Of a DNA stretch of 64,000 nucleotides, positions 37,701-46,483 are shown piece by piece. Each line of letters opens with the position of its first letter. The first letter of the stretch is position 1. A model generated the notes under the pieces. That model ran no database searches. It had not been told where the DNA came from and saw only the letters and a program-made list of their open reading frames with translations. Position numbers and translations under genes: made by a program. Origin of the DNA: Hymenobacter translucens (lineage in GTDB: Bacteria; Bacteroidota; Bacteroidia; Cytophagales; Hymenobacteraceae); assembly GCF_020685205.1 (NCBI RefSeq), contig NZ_JAJERB010000002.1, positions 1 to 64,000 on the forward strand, in the 5' to 3' direction.

Positions 37701-39877
37701 CCGGTGTAAAAGCCCAGGGCAGTGAGGTTGGCCCCGCGCAGGTTCAGGCGTTCCACGGTATAGCTGGGGTTGTTGGCGTCGCGCAGGTTCACGGTCGCCA
37801 GCAGGTCGAGGTTCAGGTTCGGGTCCTGCCGGCTTTTGGCGTCGATGACGTAGCGCTGCCGGTCGATGTCGACGTTGGCGACCACGCCCCGGTAGGTGTA
37901 GCCGTTGTACCGGGCGCTTTGCACGTTGGCCACCAGCTTGCCGCGCATCTGAGCCGGATCGAGGCCCCGGGCATTCAGCCGTCCGCTGGCCGTGATGGTG
38001 CCGATGGTCGGGTCGCGCAGAATCTTGCCCACATTAAAGTTCTGGGTGCTGAAGGTGGCGTTGATGGGCTCCTGTCCTTTCGGCCCGGGCCGCATGTCCA
38101 CGACGGCCGCCACGTTGCCAAACGACGTAGTGGCCCGCAGATTGGCGTCGAAAACCTGGGCGATGGGCCGGCCGCGCAGGGTACCGGCCACGCTCATCCG
38201 GTCCGGCAGCTCATACTCGGCCGGAATCGTGCCCTTGGGCAGCAGGCTTTTCAGGTCGGCCTCACTGGTACTGAAACGCTTGATAACCAGATCGGTGTAC
38301 AGACGCTCATCCACGTTGGGCAAACCCACGATCCGGCCGCTGGCCTGGACCACGGTGTTGCGGAAGCCCACGAAGTCGAGGTTCTGTACCCGCAGGTCGC
38401 CTACGCGGCCGTTCACCCGCCCACTCACCAGCACCGACTGGTTGGCCCCGGTGTTGAACGGGGGCGTGCCGGCCAGGTCGGGCGCCAAGTACAGGATGTC
38501 GCGGAAGCCTACGCGGGTGTTGCGCAGATCGGCCTCGACGCGCAGGTTGGGCAGCTGCTTTTCGTCGGCCAGGGCATCGAGGTTTTTGTAGCCGATGGCA
38601 ATGGTCTGGCGGATGCGGGTGTGGGGCGTAATCAGGTCGAGGTTATCGAGCCGGGCCTGCACCGAGTCGAACACCACGTCGGCGCGGGTGCTGTCGATGC
38701 GGAAGCCGCTCTGCTCCCGCCCGGCCAGCTGGTTGATGCGGACGGTGGTGCGGTTCTCGGTGTACGCCAGGTTCTGGGTGTTCAAAGCCAGACCACTGAA
38801 CTTGAGGTGGTTGTAGTCCATCCCGCGGCCCTTCAGCTTCGGCTCGTCAAAGTTGTCGAAGGCCACGTCCACGCCCCGCAGGTCCGACTGCTTGAGCGTC
38901 ACCACCCAGCTGGTCGATTCGCCCGTGGCTTTTTCCACCGACTCGTTCAGGTCGCGCACGGCTTCGGCGGGGTTGATGGCCCGTTGCTCCACCGGCACGT
39001 TCTCGTTCTGGGTGTAAGCCAGGGTGCTGTTGCGCAACGTGAGCGTGTTCAGATCGATGCGGGAGTTAATCAGGTCAATGTTGTCGGCCGTGGCCTCGGC
39101 CTGCCCCACGTGGGTGTTGATGTACTGGGCCGCCACGCTGTTGCGGTACGTGAGGTCCACGTTGTCGAGCACGGCCTTGTTCAGCCCGAAGGTCAGCGTC
39201 AGCGGCTCGCTCGGCGTTTCCGGCGGCACCTTGCTTTGCACCACCTTGATGCCGGTGTTGCGCAGCGTGGCGGTGTTTACCTTATAGATGGACTTGTCCA
39301 CGTTCACCTCGTCCATGGCCACGGCCAGCTCGCCCACCCGGGTGCGCACGTCGTTGCCGTCCACCTCGTCCTTATAGGTGAGGAAGATGTTGGTCAGGCG
39401 TACGTCGCCGACGTTGTACGTAAAGCCCCCGGTGGTGTCGGCCGGGGTAGTCGTGGTCGTGTCGCCGCTGGCAAAGGCGGCCAGGATGTAGTCGTAGTTC
39501 GTGACGCTGTCGGGCATGGAGCGCGTCAGGTGCAGCGTACCGTCGTTGAGCTCCAGGGAGCTGAGGTTGATTTCTGACTTGGTCAGGGCCCACAAATCCA
39601 GGTTTACGCCCAGGTGACCCACGGCCAGCAGGGTGTCTTTCTGCTGATCCTCGAAGTAGACCTTATCCAGGGAAATAGCATGCCGGAAGTCGGTCCGGAA
39701 CTTCCCGATGCGGACCGTCGTGCCCAGCTTGCCTTCGAGGTAGCTGCTGGCCTTGCGGGCCGCAAAATCCTGGGTAGCCGGAAACTGCAAAGCCACCACC
39801 ACCACGATGATCAGCAGCAGCACCAGGGCCAGCAAACCCAGAATAGCGTATAGGGTGCGGCGTAGAAAAGTAGGCAA
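34733..39877 (-). CDS. tamB: TamB-type translocation/assembly module protein
   Basis: Very long periplasm-spanning protein of 1714 residues. An N-terminal membrane helix (about 6-30, AILGLLALVLLLIIVVVVAL) is followed by a repetitive beta-rich AsmA/TamB body that forms a lipid- or protein-guiding groove. The C-terminal DUF490/TamB domain (about 1300-1680) has GRLGVTQGKYQMSLYDLASREF and FDIYLNVNGDLLKPVVSFDI. It ends in a charged tail. The best start is a TTG at 39877, and no in-frame ATG or GTG occurs near the membrane helix. The downstream TamL gene overlaps by one base, which confirms the partnership. Confidence 0.92.
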   Translation of the reverse strand: MPTFLRRTLYAILGLLALVLLLIIVVVVALQFPATQDFAARKASSYLEGKLGTTVRIGKFRTDFRHAISLDKVYFEDQQKDTLLAVGHLGVNLDLWALTKSEINLSSLELNDGTLHLTRSMPDSVTNYDYILAAFASGDTTTTTPADTTGGFTYNVGDVRLTNIFLTYKDEVDGNDVRTRVGELAVAMDEVNVDKSIYKVNTATLRNTGIKVVQSKVPPETPSEPLTLTFGLNKAVLDNVDLTYRNSVAAQYINTHVGQAEATADNIDLINSRIDLNTLTLRNSTLAYTQNENVPVEQRAINPAEAVRDLNESVEKATGESTSWVVTLKQSDLRGVDVAFDNFDEPKLKGRGMDYNHLKFSGLALNTQNLAYTENRTTVRINQLAGREQSGFRIDSTRADVVFDSVQARLDNLDLITPHTRIRQTIAIGYKNLDALADEKQLPNLRVEADLRNTRVGFRDILYLAPDLAGTPPFNTGANQSVLVSGRVNGRVGDLRVQNLDFVGFRNTVVQASGRIVGLPNVDERLYTDLVIKRFSTSEADLKSLLPKGTIPAEYELPDRMSVAGTLRGRPIAQVFDANLRATTSFGNVAAVVDMRPGPKGQEPINATFSTQNFNVGKILRDPTIGTITASGRLNARGLDPAQMRGKLVANVQSARYNGYTYRGVVANVDIDRQRYVIDAKSRQDPNLNLDLLATVNLRDANNPSYTVERLNLRGANLTALGFYTGGNLSVQGDLTANLSGSDANSLNGTFSGRRIVIISDGKPIAIDSLQGRIVQRPGRTEVALTSNVLNANLNGNVPLGDIAGELQRHIDRYFDLPDVQYRPTAADRRFTFDARVLNAKILPQFVPGLTRISPFALTGSYDSRAANLTVNSQVPVIVYQGYRLDSTRLSVGSDPQKLDYAVKMRQASQDTSLRLPNPSLVGSIANNRIGTNLRIAESDSAQKLNVAGVLQVINQGDAYAFSFDPNLVLNNQKWAVAPNNEVRYTMATGAIRANNVRLSQGSQFIELQTLAGAEYPLQARLGNLDLNQLAVAGGMQDSLVGGTLNGQAVVKSIGQPRMAFTSDLALTSFAYNKTVLGDLTLKASNPVADRYDVDGRLTSKEGNDVTATGYYLAAGSLNMDVNVNRLFLKTAEPFSMGQLAESTGALTGRLAVTGTTTAPQVRGQLTTQDMGFTLTQLGAPYRLPAETMVFDEQGIKLDDFTILDSLGNKAEVNGYVYTKNFIDDYRFDLNAVTDDFLAVQSTRRENPLFYGRLVVDSDTRITGDLNLPRIRTDVTAVGNSDLTLVVPNDDPVVVEREGIVQFVDFSNPTDTLLARQQREQARDTMLVAAAGYDIRATIHVTDKTPFTLVVDDASGDNLKVRANGTLNTQIDATGNISMTGRLGVTQGKYQMSLYDLASREFDIAEGSFIVWNGTPLDATANVSAIYRVKTAPAPLLAGQGEDDPIINTVARNRVPFDIYLNVNGDLLKPVVSFDIKLPEGEGTDVAGPVNARLAQLRQPNEVTELNKQVFAVLVLGRFIGDNPLRSTDGGGTFVGNQLRGSASEVLTDQLNSLTGEYLGGLGLELGVDSRTEIAKSGEEQNRTDLNVAVRRQLLNDRLSVRIGTDVPIGGGGNQTAGSATTSAFAGNVSVEYSILPDGRLRLRAFSQNAYDDIDGGSIVRNGGALIFQRDYRDLKELFSAIPKDIKEERKVNRRRDREEKKAERDTIPDNANN

Positions 39878-40109
39878 CGGAAAAGCGGATTGGAAAGGTG
39901 ACAGGATGGAAAACCTGTCCGCATCAACGAAAAAAAGCCCACCGGGTTGGCAGATCCGTATTTGCCGGTCCGGGTAGCCAGCTTTCCTTGCCCGACCCCG
40001 GTCCGGCCCTGGGGAGAAACCGGCAGCAGAAACATTAATTTTCTACGCAACAAATTATCGACAACCCGGCCCGGGTCGTTATCTTTCGCCCCCTTCCCTC
40101 CCTCGCTTC

Positions 40110-42851
40110 ATGATCGTACGCTTTACCCTCCCATTCCGCACTGCCTGGGGCCAGCGCCTGGTGGTGTGCGGCTCTACTCCCTCGTTGGGGCAGTGGAACC
40201 TCGACCGGGCCCTCAGCCTGAACTACCAGCCCGACGCCGGCCTGTGGACCCAGGAAATCAGCCTGCCCGACGACCACGCCGGGCCGGTTACCTATAAGTA
40301 CGTGCTGATTGACGACCGCGACGGGGGCCGGCACTGGGAGTGGGGTGAGAACCGCCTCGTACCCGCCGGGGAAGGGCAGTTCACGCGCATTGTCTGCGAA
40401 GACTACTGGCGCCCCGCGGCCCAGCCGGAAAACGAACTGCACACCGCCGCCTTTACCAAAGCCCTGCTGGCCCGCCCCGCATCGGGTGCCGCGGCCGCCG
40501 GCAAAAAAGCCGGAGCTTCCCGCCTGGCCGACTCCGTCGTGCGCCTCCAGCTGGTGGCGCCCCGCGTGGACCCGCGCCACCAGGTGTGCGTGCTGGGCTC
40601 CGACCCCGCCCTGGGCGCCTGGGACGCCCGTAAGGCCCTGCTGCTGAGTGACGCCAGCTACCCGACCTGGCAGGCCGACGTGGCCCTCGAAAACCCCGAG
40701 CGGCCGGTGCAGTACAAGTACGCCATCTGGGACCCGCAGGAAAAGAAAGTCGTGCAGCTCGAGGGGGGCGACGACCGCGTTATCAGCCCGTCGGTGGAGC
40801 GCCGCACGCTGCGGGTGCGGGCCGATGAGATGTTCCGCTACACCACCGGCAACTGGCGCGGGACCGGCGTGGCGCTGCCGGTGTTTTCGCTGCGCAGCCA
40901 GCGCAGCCTCGGCGTGGGCGAGTTTCCCGACCTGAAGCTGCTGGTCGACTGGGCCGCGGCCACCGGGCTGAAGATGGTGCAGATCCTGCCCATCAACGAT
41001 ACCACCGCCACCCACACCTGGGTCGACTCCTACCCCTACGCGGCCATTTCGGTGTTTGCCCTGCACCCGCTGTATCTGAACCTCGACGCCATTGCCCCGC
41101 TCCGGGAGCCCGCCCGGCAGCAGGCCCTCAACGAGCTGCGCGAAGACCTCAACGGCCGGGAGTACGTGGACTACGAGCCGGTGATGAACGCCAAGTGGGC
41201 GTTTATCCGGGAGCTGTACCAACAGGAGAAAGCCAGTCTGTTGGCCGACGCCGCCTACCAGCAGTTCTTTCATGAGCAGCAGGAGTGGCTGGTGCCCTAC
41301 GCGGCCTTCTCCGCCCTCCGCGACCGGTTCGGCACGGCCGACTTCTCGCAGTGGCCCGCGGAGTTCCGCACGCCCCAGCACCTCGACCAGCTCACCGACC
41401 CGGCCGGCCCGGGCTTCGACGAGTTTGGCCTGCACTTCTTCACCCAGTTCCACCTCGACAAGCAGCTGCGCGAGGCCGTGGACTACGCCCGCAACCGGGG
41501 CGTGGTGGTGAAGGGTGACCTGCCCATCGGCATCTACCGCCATTCCGTGGATGCCTGGATTGAGCCCGAGCTCTACCACATGGACCGGCAGGCCGGCGCC
41601 CCGCCGGACGACTTCTCGACCACCGGCCAGAACTGGCGCTTTCCGACCTATAACTGGGAGCGGATGGCGGAGGACGATTACCGCTGGTGGCGCCGCCGCC
41701 TGAGCCACCTGGCCCGCTACTTCGACGCCCTGCGCATCGACCACATCCTGGGCTTTTTCCGGATCTGGGAAATTCCCGACCATTCCGTGGAAGGCCTGCT
41801 GGGTCACTTTGCCCCCGCCCTGCCCTTTTCCCGGACGGAAATCGAGCAGCGCATTGGCTGGTTTGACTACGGCCGCCTGTGCGAGCCCTACATCCGCTGG
41901 CACATGCTTCAGGACATCTTTCAGGGCGAAGCGCAGGCCGTGTTCGACGAGTTCATGGAGGACTCCGGCCACGGCACGGTTCACCTGCGCGAAGGCTACC
42001 GTACCCAGCGCCAGATTGAGGCGGCATTCGACCGGAAGCTGGCCGCTGAGCCCGGCCTTACCGATTACCTGACCTGGGTGCGGACGGGCCTGTACAAGCT
42101 GGTTAACGAGGTGCTGTTCGTGCCCGCCGACCACGACCATTACCACCCGCGCATCACACTCGACAAAACCTACTCGTTCCGGGAGCTGGACGACGAAACC
42201 CGCCGCCGGCTGCACGAACTGTACGTCGACTTCTTTTACCGCCGCCACGAAGACTTCTGGCGCAACCAGGGCCTGGTGAAGCTGCCGGCTGTGCGCTTTG
42301 CCACTAACATGCTGATCTGTGGCGAAGACCTGGGCATGGTGCCGGAGTCGGTGCCGGGCGTGATGCGTGCCCTGGGCATTCTGGGTCTGCACATCCAGCG
42401 CATGCCCTCCGACCCGACCGTGGAGTTCGGCCACCCGGGCGCGGCGCCCTACCTGTCGGTAGTAAGCCCCGGCAGCCACGACATGAGCACCGTGCGCGGC
42501 TGGTGGGAAGAAGACCGGGCCCGCACCCAGCGGTTCTACGAGCACACCCTGGGCCACGTGGGGCAGTCGGCGCCGGCAAGCTGTGAGCCCTGGGTAGCCC
42601 GCCAGATAACCGAGCAACACCTGCACTCCCCGGCCATGTGGGCCATCTTTCCGCTTCAGGACCTGCTGGCCATGAGCCAGGACCTGCGCCGTCCGCACGC
42701 CCAGGACGAGCAGATCAACATGCCCTCCAACCCGCAGCACTTCTGGAAGTACCGCCTGCACCTGAGCCTCGAAGAGCTGATTCAGCAGACTGACTTCAAC
42801 AACCAGCTGCGCCAGCTCGTGAACGGCAGCGCCCGGCACCAGGCTTATTAA
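40110..42851 (+). CDS. malQ: 4-alpha-glucanotransferase with two CBM20 modules (DPE2-like)
   Basis: GH77 disproportionating enzyme that transfers glucan chains between malto-oligosaccharides, in the cytoplasm (no signal peptide). The 913-residue protein begins with two starch-binding CBM20 modules (about 1-105 and 140-240). The GH77 barrel follows, with the nucleophile Asp near 543 in ALRIDHILGFFRIW, the acid/base Glu near 739 in LICGEDLGMVPESV, and the third Asp near 791 in SPGSHDMSTVRGWW. Two CBM20 plus GH77 is the layout of plant DPE2 rather than of E. coli MalQ, which lacks the modules. A TATCTTTC box at 40080-40087 may serve as its promoter. Confidence 0.94.
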   Translation: MIVRFTLPFRTAWGQRLVVCGSTPSLGQWNLDRALSLNYQPDAGLWTQEISLPDDHAGPVTYKYVLIDDRDGGRHWEWGENRLVPAGEGQFTRIVCEDYWRPAAQPENELHTAAFTKALLARPASGAAAAGKKAGASRLADSVVRLQLVAPRVDPRHQVCVLGSDPALGAWDARKALLLSDASYPTWQADVALENPERPVQYKYAIWDPQEKKVVQLEGGDDRVISPSVERRTLRVRADEMFRYTTGNWRGTGVALPVFSLRSQRSLGVGEFPDLKLLVDWAAATGLKMVQILPINDTTATHTWVDSYPYAAISVFALHPLYLNLDAIAPLREPARQQALNELREDLNGREYVDYEPVMNAKWAFIRELYQQEKASLLADAAYQQFFHEQQEWLVPYAAFSALRDRFGTADFSQWPAEFRTPQHLDQLTDPAGPGFDEFGLHFFTQFHLDKQLREAVDYARNRGVVVKGDLPIGIYRHSVDAWIEPELYHMDRQAGAPPDDFSTTGQNWRFPTYNWERMAEDDYRWWRRRLSHLARYFDALRIDHILGFFRIWEIPDHSVEGLLGHFAPALPFSRTEIEQRIGWFDYGRLCEPYIRWHMLQDIFQGEAQAVFDEFMEDSGHGTVHLREGYRTQRQIEAAFDRKLAAEPGLTDYLTWVRTGLYKLVNEVLFVPADHDHYHPRITLDKTYSFRELDDETRRRLHELYVDFFYRRHEDFWRNQGLVKLPAVRFATNMLICGEDLGMVPESVPGVMRALGILGLHIQRMPSDPTVEFGHPGAAPYLSVVSPGSHDMSTVRGWWEEDRARTQRFYEHTLGHVGQSAPASCEPWVARQITEQHLHSPAMWAIFPLQDLLAMSQDLRRPHAQDEQINMPSNPQHFWKYRLHLSLEELIQQTDFNNQLRQLVNGSARHQAY

Positions 42852-42880
42852 CAGGTTTCGCGGTTTCTGATTTCTGAAAA

Positions 42881-42907
42881 GCCTCGTCCGCAGACGAGGC
42901 TTTTTTT
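42881..42907 (+). terminator. Intrinsic terminator after malQ
   Basis: GCCTCGTC (42881-42888) pairs with GACGAGGC (42893-42900), followed by seven T (42901-42907), 30 bases after the malQ stop. Confidence 0.92.
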
Positions 42908-43115
42908 ATCATTCCCCGGCCCGACGCGGCAAGACCCGGAGCGTTAGCAAAAACCTGCCCGCCAAGGGCTGAAAAAGATTTTTTAAGCTATTACGGAGAC
43001 CCTGCCGGTGGTTTGCCCCCGTGGCCGGCGCCCTGACGCTGGGAGTGAAAGCTTAACACTACCAACCACGCCCCGGCTTTGGCGGTATAGAAGCAGCCTG
43101 TTTATCTGCTTTTTC

Positions 43116-44075
43116 ATGTCGACTTCCCTTCCCCGCTTTCGTCCGGCCGATCAGCCGCTGACCGACTACGATGTAATTATTATTGGGGCCGGCTCGGCCG
43201 GGCTGAGTGCGGCCCTCGTGCTGGGCCGCTGCGCCCGCAGCGTGCTGGTGTGCGACGGCGGTTCCCCCCGCAATGCGCCCTCGCCCGCCGTACAGGGCTT
43301 CATGACCCGGGACGGCACCCGGCCGGCCGAGCTGCTGCGCCTGGCCCGCCGGGACCTGGAGCCCTACACCACGGTCGAAATCCGGGAATCCCGTGTGATT
43401 GAGCTTTCCGTTCAGGAAAACGGCTTTGAGGTGACGGCTGAAACCGATGCCACCCGGCCCTTCCGGGCTACGGCCCGCAAGGTGCTGCTGGCTACCGGCG
43501 TGGCCGACGAGCTGCCGCCCATCGACGGTATGCGGGAGCTATGGGGCCGGGGTGTGCTGCACTGCCCCTACTGCCACGGCTGGGAAGTGCGCGAGCAGCC
43601 GCTGGCCGTCTATGGCCGGGGCAAGGGCGTGACCGGGCTGGCCCTGCTGGTGAGTCGCTGGTCGAAGGACGTGGTGGTCTGCACCGACGGTCCGGGCGGC
43701 CTCACCGATAAAAACCGGCAGCGCCTGGCCGCCCAGGGCATTGGCGTGCGCGAAGAAGCTATTGTGCGGCTCGAAGGCAGCCGCAGCCGGCAGCTCAAGC
43801 AGGTGGTTTTCACCGATGCCGAGCCCCTGCCCCGCCACGCGCTGTTTGTGCACCCGCACCAGCACCAGCGCACCACCCTGGCCGAAACCGTCGGCTGCCG
43901 CATCACCGCCAAGCACGCCGTCTGGACCGACAAAAAGCAGCAGACCTCGGTATTTGGGCTGTATGCGGCAGGTGACACCACCGCCGGGCTGCAGCAGGCC
44001 ATGCTGGCCGCGGCGGAAGGTGCCAAAGCGGGCATCAACATCAACGAGCGGCTCACCAAAGAGGAGTGCCGGTAG
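43116..44075 (+). CDS. Thioredoxin-reductase-like FAD/NAD(P) oxidoreductase
   Basis: Cytoplasmic flavoprotein of 319 residues. The FAD site is DYDVIIIGAGSAGLSAALVLG (18-38, with GxGxxG). The redox-active pair is C150/C153 in HCPYCHGWEV, close to the CAxC/CPYC motif of thioredoxin reductases. The C-terminal FAD segment is VFGLYAAGDTTAGLQQAM (about 279-296). The second nucleotide motif is weak (YGRGKGVTGLALLVSRW), as in flavoproteins that are not classic TrxB. It could reduce a small thiol protein or a dithiol compound such as bacillithiol disulfide. The ATG at 43116 is chosen over an in-frame GTG at 43008 that adds a non-conserved N-terminus. Confidence 0.88.
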   Translation: MSTSLPRFRPADQPLTDYDVIIIGAGSAGLSAALVLGRCARSVLVCDGGSPRNAPSPAVQGFMTRDGTRPAELLRLARRDLEPYTTVEIRESRVIELSVQENGFEVTAETDATRPFRATARKVLLATGVADELPPIDGMRELWGRGVLHCPYCHGWEVREQPLAVYGRGKGVTGLALLVSRWSKDVVVCTDGPGGLTDKNRQRLAAQGIGVREEAIVRLEGSRSRQLKQVVFTDAEPLPRHALFVHPHQHQRTTLAETVGCRITAKHAVWTDKKQQTSVFGLYAAGDTTAGLQQAMLAAAEGAKAGININERLTKEECR

Positions 44076-44076
44076 G

Positions 44077-44148
44077 GCTTAGGGGCTTAGGGGCTTAGGG
44101 GCTTAGGGGCTTAGGGGCTTAGGGGCTTAGGGGCTTAGGGGCTTAGGG
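44077..44148. repeat. Nine perfect tandem copies of the 8-mer GCTTAGGG
   Basis: The unit GCTTAGGG repeats nine times without change from 44077 to 44148. The array begins one base after the TAG stop codon (44073-44075) of the flavoprotein gene, and that stop itself reads as part of a degenerate unit (TAGGG). Copy number is likely to vary between strains by slipped pairing. It is outside any gene. Confidence 0.97.
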
Positions 44149-44180
44149 TGCTACTGCCCTACTGACGTCAGGTTACAGAA

Positions 44181-44212
44181 AAGGCCCGCAACAGCTGTTG
44201 CGGGCCTTTTTT
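44181..44212. terminator. Terminator hairpin between the flavoprotein and GH43 genes
   Basis: AAGGCCCGCAACAG and its complement form a perfect 28-base palindrome at 44181-44208, followed by T. The left flank has A residues, so it can end transcription from both convergent genes. Confidence 0.9.
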
Positions 44213-44237
44213 ATTTAAACAGACGAAGACCTAAAAA

Positions 44238-45812
44238 CTACCGGTAGTTGCGCAGGGAGAAGTGGCGGAAGGTGGCACTGCCCGACTCAGGGCCTTTCGC
44301 CAGCAGCCCGATCCGCACGCCCCGGTCCCAGGGCGGCAGGTAGGTGCCGTTCACCGCGAAGCTATCCAGCTGCACCGGCACCCAGGCGGTTCCGTCGATG
44401 CTGTAAGTGAAGCGGAAGCGGGTACCGCCCCAGGCCTGCAGGCGCATGGTCAGCGCCGCGCAGGGTGCCAGCTCCGACTCGCTGAGCAGCTGCGAGACGC
44501 CGTCCTTGACGTGCCACACCTGCAGCTTGCCATCCCCCGCCAGCAAAGCCAGGGCATTCTTCGGGTCGCCTACGGCCGACAGGCCGGCGAAGGTGCCGGA
44601 AGCCAGCGTTGTGGTGTCCACCGTTGCTACGGCTTTGCAGGTTGCCACATAGGTGCGCTGGGCCACGATGGAGCCGAGCGTGGTAGGGCTGGCGGAAAGC
44701 TGCAGCGCGCCGCTGCCCACCTCGGCCCGGGGCCGCACCCCGATGGGCCACTGCCAGGTAGGCGCCAGGTGGGTGCCTTCAAACTCATCGGTAATGTTGA
44801 GCTGGCTGACGTCGGCGTGGGGTACGGCCTGGGGGCTGCCCCCGACAAACTCCGGCCAGCCCTCCGCGTTCCAGGTAAACTCGCTGAACATGCCCTGCCG
44901 GCCCACAAACTCGTGGCTGTCGGTATGGTAGGCGTGGTGAAGCAGAAACCACCGGTCGTCGTGGACCACCACGGTTCCGTGCCCGGGGCACTTCCAGGTG
45001 GTGTTTTTCTTCAGCACGGGGTTCTGGTCGCACTTCTCCCAGGGTCCCAGCAACGTCCGGGAGCGGGCTACGCCGGTGGCGTAGGTGCAGCACCGGCCGC
45101 AGCAGCCGTTGCCGGCATAGAACATGTAGAAGTAGTCGTTGTGGCGCACGATGGCCGAGCCTTCCACCAGACAGCCTTCCCAGGGCACGTCGTTGCGGAA
45201 CAGCTCCACGCGCTTGCCCAGCAGGGCCGTGCGCTCCTCATTCATGCGCTGGGCCCAGATGGGCGTCGGCTTGTCCTTGGCGTTGCCGTCTTCCTTCCAC
45301 ACCATGTACAGCTTGCCTTTCTCGTCGCGCACCGGAAATCCGTCGATGGAGCCCAGGCGCTGTCCGATGAGGGGGCCGTGGTCGGTGTAGGGGCCGGCGG
45401 GGTCGTCGGCGCTGGCCACGGCTACGCACAGCGGGCCGCCTTTGCGGCGGGCGGTGTAGCAGATGTAGGTCTTGCCGTTTTCGTGGCTGATTTCCGGGGC
45501 CCAGAAGTTGCCGGCCGCCCACTCGGGCAAATGGTCCGGAAACACGTGGCCTACCAGTTCCCAGTCGGTCAGGTTGGTGGACTTGAGCAGGGGAAACACG
45601 GCGCCCCACTCGGCCGACGTGGCGCTGGCCCAGTAGGTATCCCCGATCTTGGTAATGGTCGGATCAGGAAAGTCGCCGGGCAGAATCAGGTTGGAGTAGT
45701 TGGCCAGCGTTGCCGGAGAGGGTCCGGCATGCACGGCCTGTTGCCAGTCGGCAGAATGCCCAACCTCAGCCAGGGCCGGCATATACGTTTCGGTTGCTAA
45801 TTCGAAAGACAC
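44238..45812 (-). CDS. Glycoside hydrolase family 43 protein
   Basis: Five-bladed propeller glycosidase of 524 residues, probably acting on arabinose- or xylose-containing oligosaccharides. There is no signal peptide, so it should be cytoplasmic. Catalytic landmarks are the base Asp in GDFPDPTITKIGDTYWAS (about 46-63), the pKa-modulating Asp in GSIDGFPV (about 154-161) and the acid Glu in CLVEGSAIV (about 214-222). Residues about 330-524 form a second beta-sandwich domain of the kind attached to GH43 xylosidases/arabinosidases. It includes a cluster CCGRCC near 235-240 that is unusual in cytosolic enzymes. A LacI-type palindrome lies 65 bases upstream. Confidence 0.9.
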   Translation of the reverse strand: MSFELATETYMPALAEVGHSADWQQAVHAGPSPATLANYSNLILPGDFPDPTITKIGDTYWASATSAEWGAVFPLLKSTNLTDWELVGHVFPDHLPEWAAGNFWAPEISHENGKTYICYTARRKGGPLCVAVASADDPAGPYTDHGPLIGQRLGSIDGFPVRDEKGKLYMVWKEDGNAKDKPTPIWAQRMNEERTALLGKRVELFRNDVPWEGCLVEGSAIVRHNDYFYMFYAGNGCCGRCCTYATGVARSRTLLGPWEKCDQNPVLKKNTTWKCPGHGTVVVHDDRWFLLHHAYHTDSHEFVGRQGMFSEFTWNAEGWPEFVGGSPQAVPHADVSQLNITDEFEGTHLAPTWQWPIGVRPRAEVGSGALQLSASPTTLGSIVAQRTYVATCKAVATVDTTTLASGTFAGLSAVGDPKNALALLAGDGKLQVWHVKDGVSQLLSESELAPCAALTMRLQAWGGTRFRFTYSIDGTAWVPVQLDSFAVNGTYLPPWDRGVRIGLLAKGPESGSATFRHFSLRNYR

Positions 45813-45876
45813 GGAAGAGGGAAATTTAGATGAGCACTTGGCCCACTAACCCAACCGGATACGCCTGCCGGGCCTG

Positions 45877-45886
45877 CAAACGTTTG
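45877..45886. promoter_or_regulatory. LacI-family-like operator half-sites upstream of GH43
   Basis: CAAACGTTTG, a perfect 10-bp palindrome with a central CG, is the core form bound by many LacI/PurR-type regulators. It lies 65 bases before the GH43 start codon. A related word AACGTTTCG follows at 45905. No LacI-type gene is in the window, so this remains a candidate. Confidence 0.45.
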
Positions 45887-46450
45887 GGGTCGGGTGGAAC
45901 AACCAACGTTTCGAAATCAAGCCTGAGCAGCCCAAACGAGCGGCTTTTCCTAAAGATCAGGTTACTGGAAATTTAAAAGTAACGGTTTGTCAAGAAAACC
46001 CCGAAATAATTTTTGATTTTTTCGAAGGGAGCTCAACAGCAGTAAACCTTCGGTTCGGACTGCACATGCCCTCGGAAAGACCAGAGCTTTCTACGTACCT
46101 TGTTTCTGCGAAAAATACGGAGCCTTCTGGTGCGACTGCGGGCAAATCGTGTGCCGACTAAGGCCCGTCATGGGAAATAAAATTAGATTTAATTAATCTA
46201 GACCTCTTTTCGCCATAACCACCGGATGCCGGATCAACACCTGGGCAACAAGCTCAACAGCCCGGCAATACTGCGTAATATACCCTGTGCGGGTACCGCT
46301 ATCATGGTGGCCCCAGCCCGGCGGAAGTCAGAGGGTATTTAGAACAAAAGAAAGAAAGCCCTTGGCTTGACCGGGCTTATCGGGCGAAATGGTCCGTTTA
46401 ACTCGTGGTAACCGGAATTAACCGGGAAAGAGGGCGGCTTCAACGAGAAA

Positions 46451-46483
46451 TTTGCGGTAGCGCTTGCCGGGACTGTATCTTTC
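46451..46483 (+). promoter_or_regulatory. Bacteroidota-type promoter of the hybrid kinase gene
   Basis: TTTG at 46451-46454 and TATCTTTC at 46476-46483, 21 bases apart, differ from the consensus only in the last base of the -7 box. The implied start gives a leader of about 18 bases before the ATG at 46507, which supports that start over the in-frame GTG at 46405. Confidence 0.65.

Noticed and set aside
44077..44148. Possible CRISPR-like array.
   Set aside because: The units are 8 bases long, directly joined and without spacers, and no cas gene is present. It is a simple tandem repeat.
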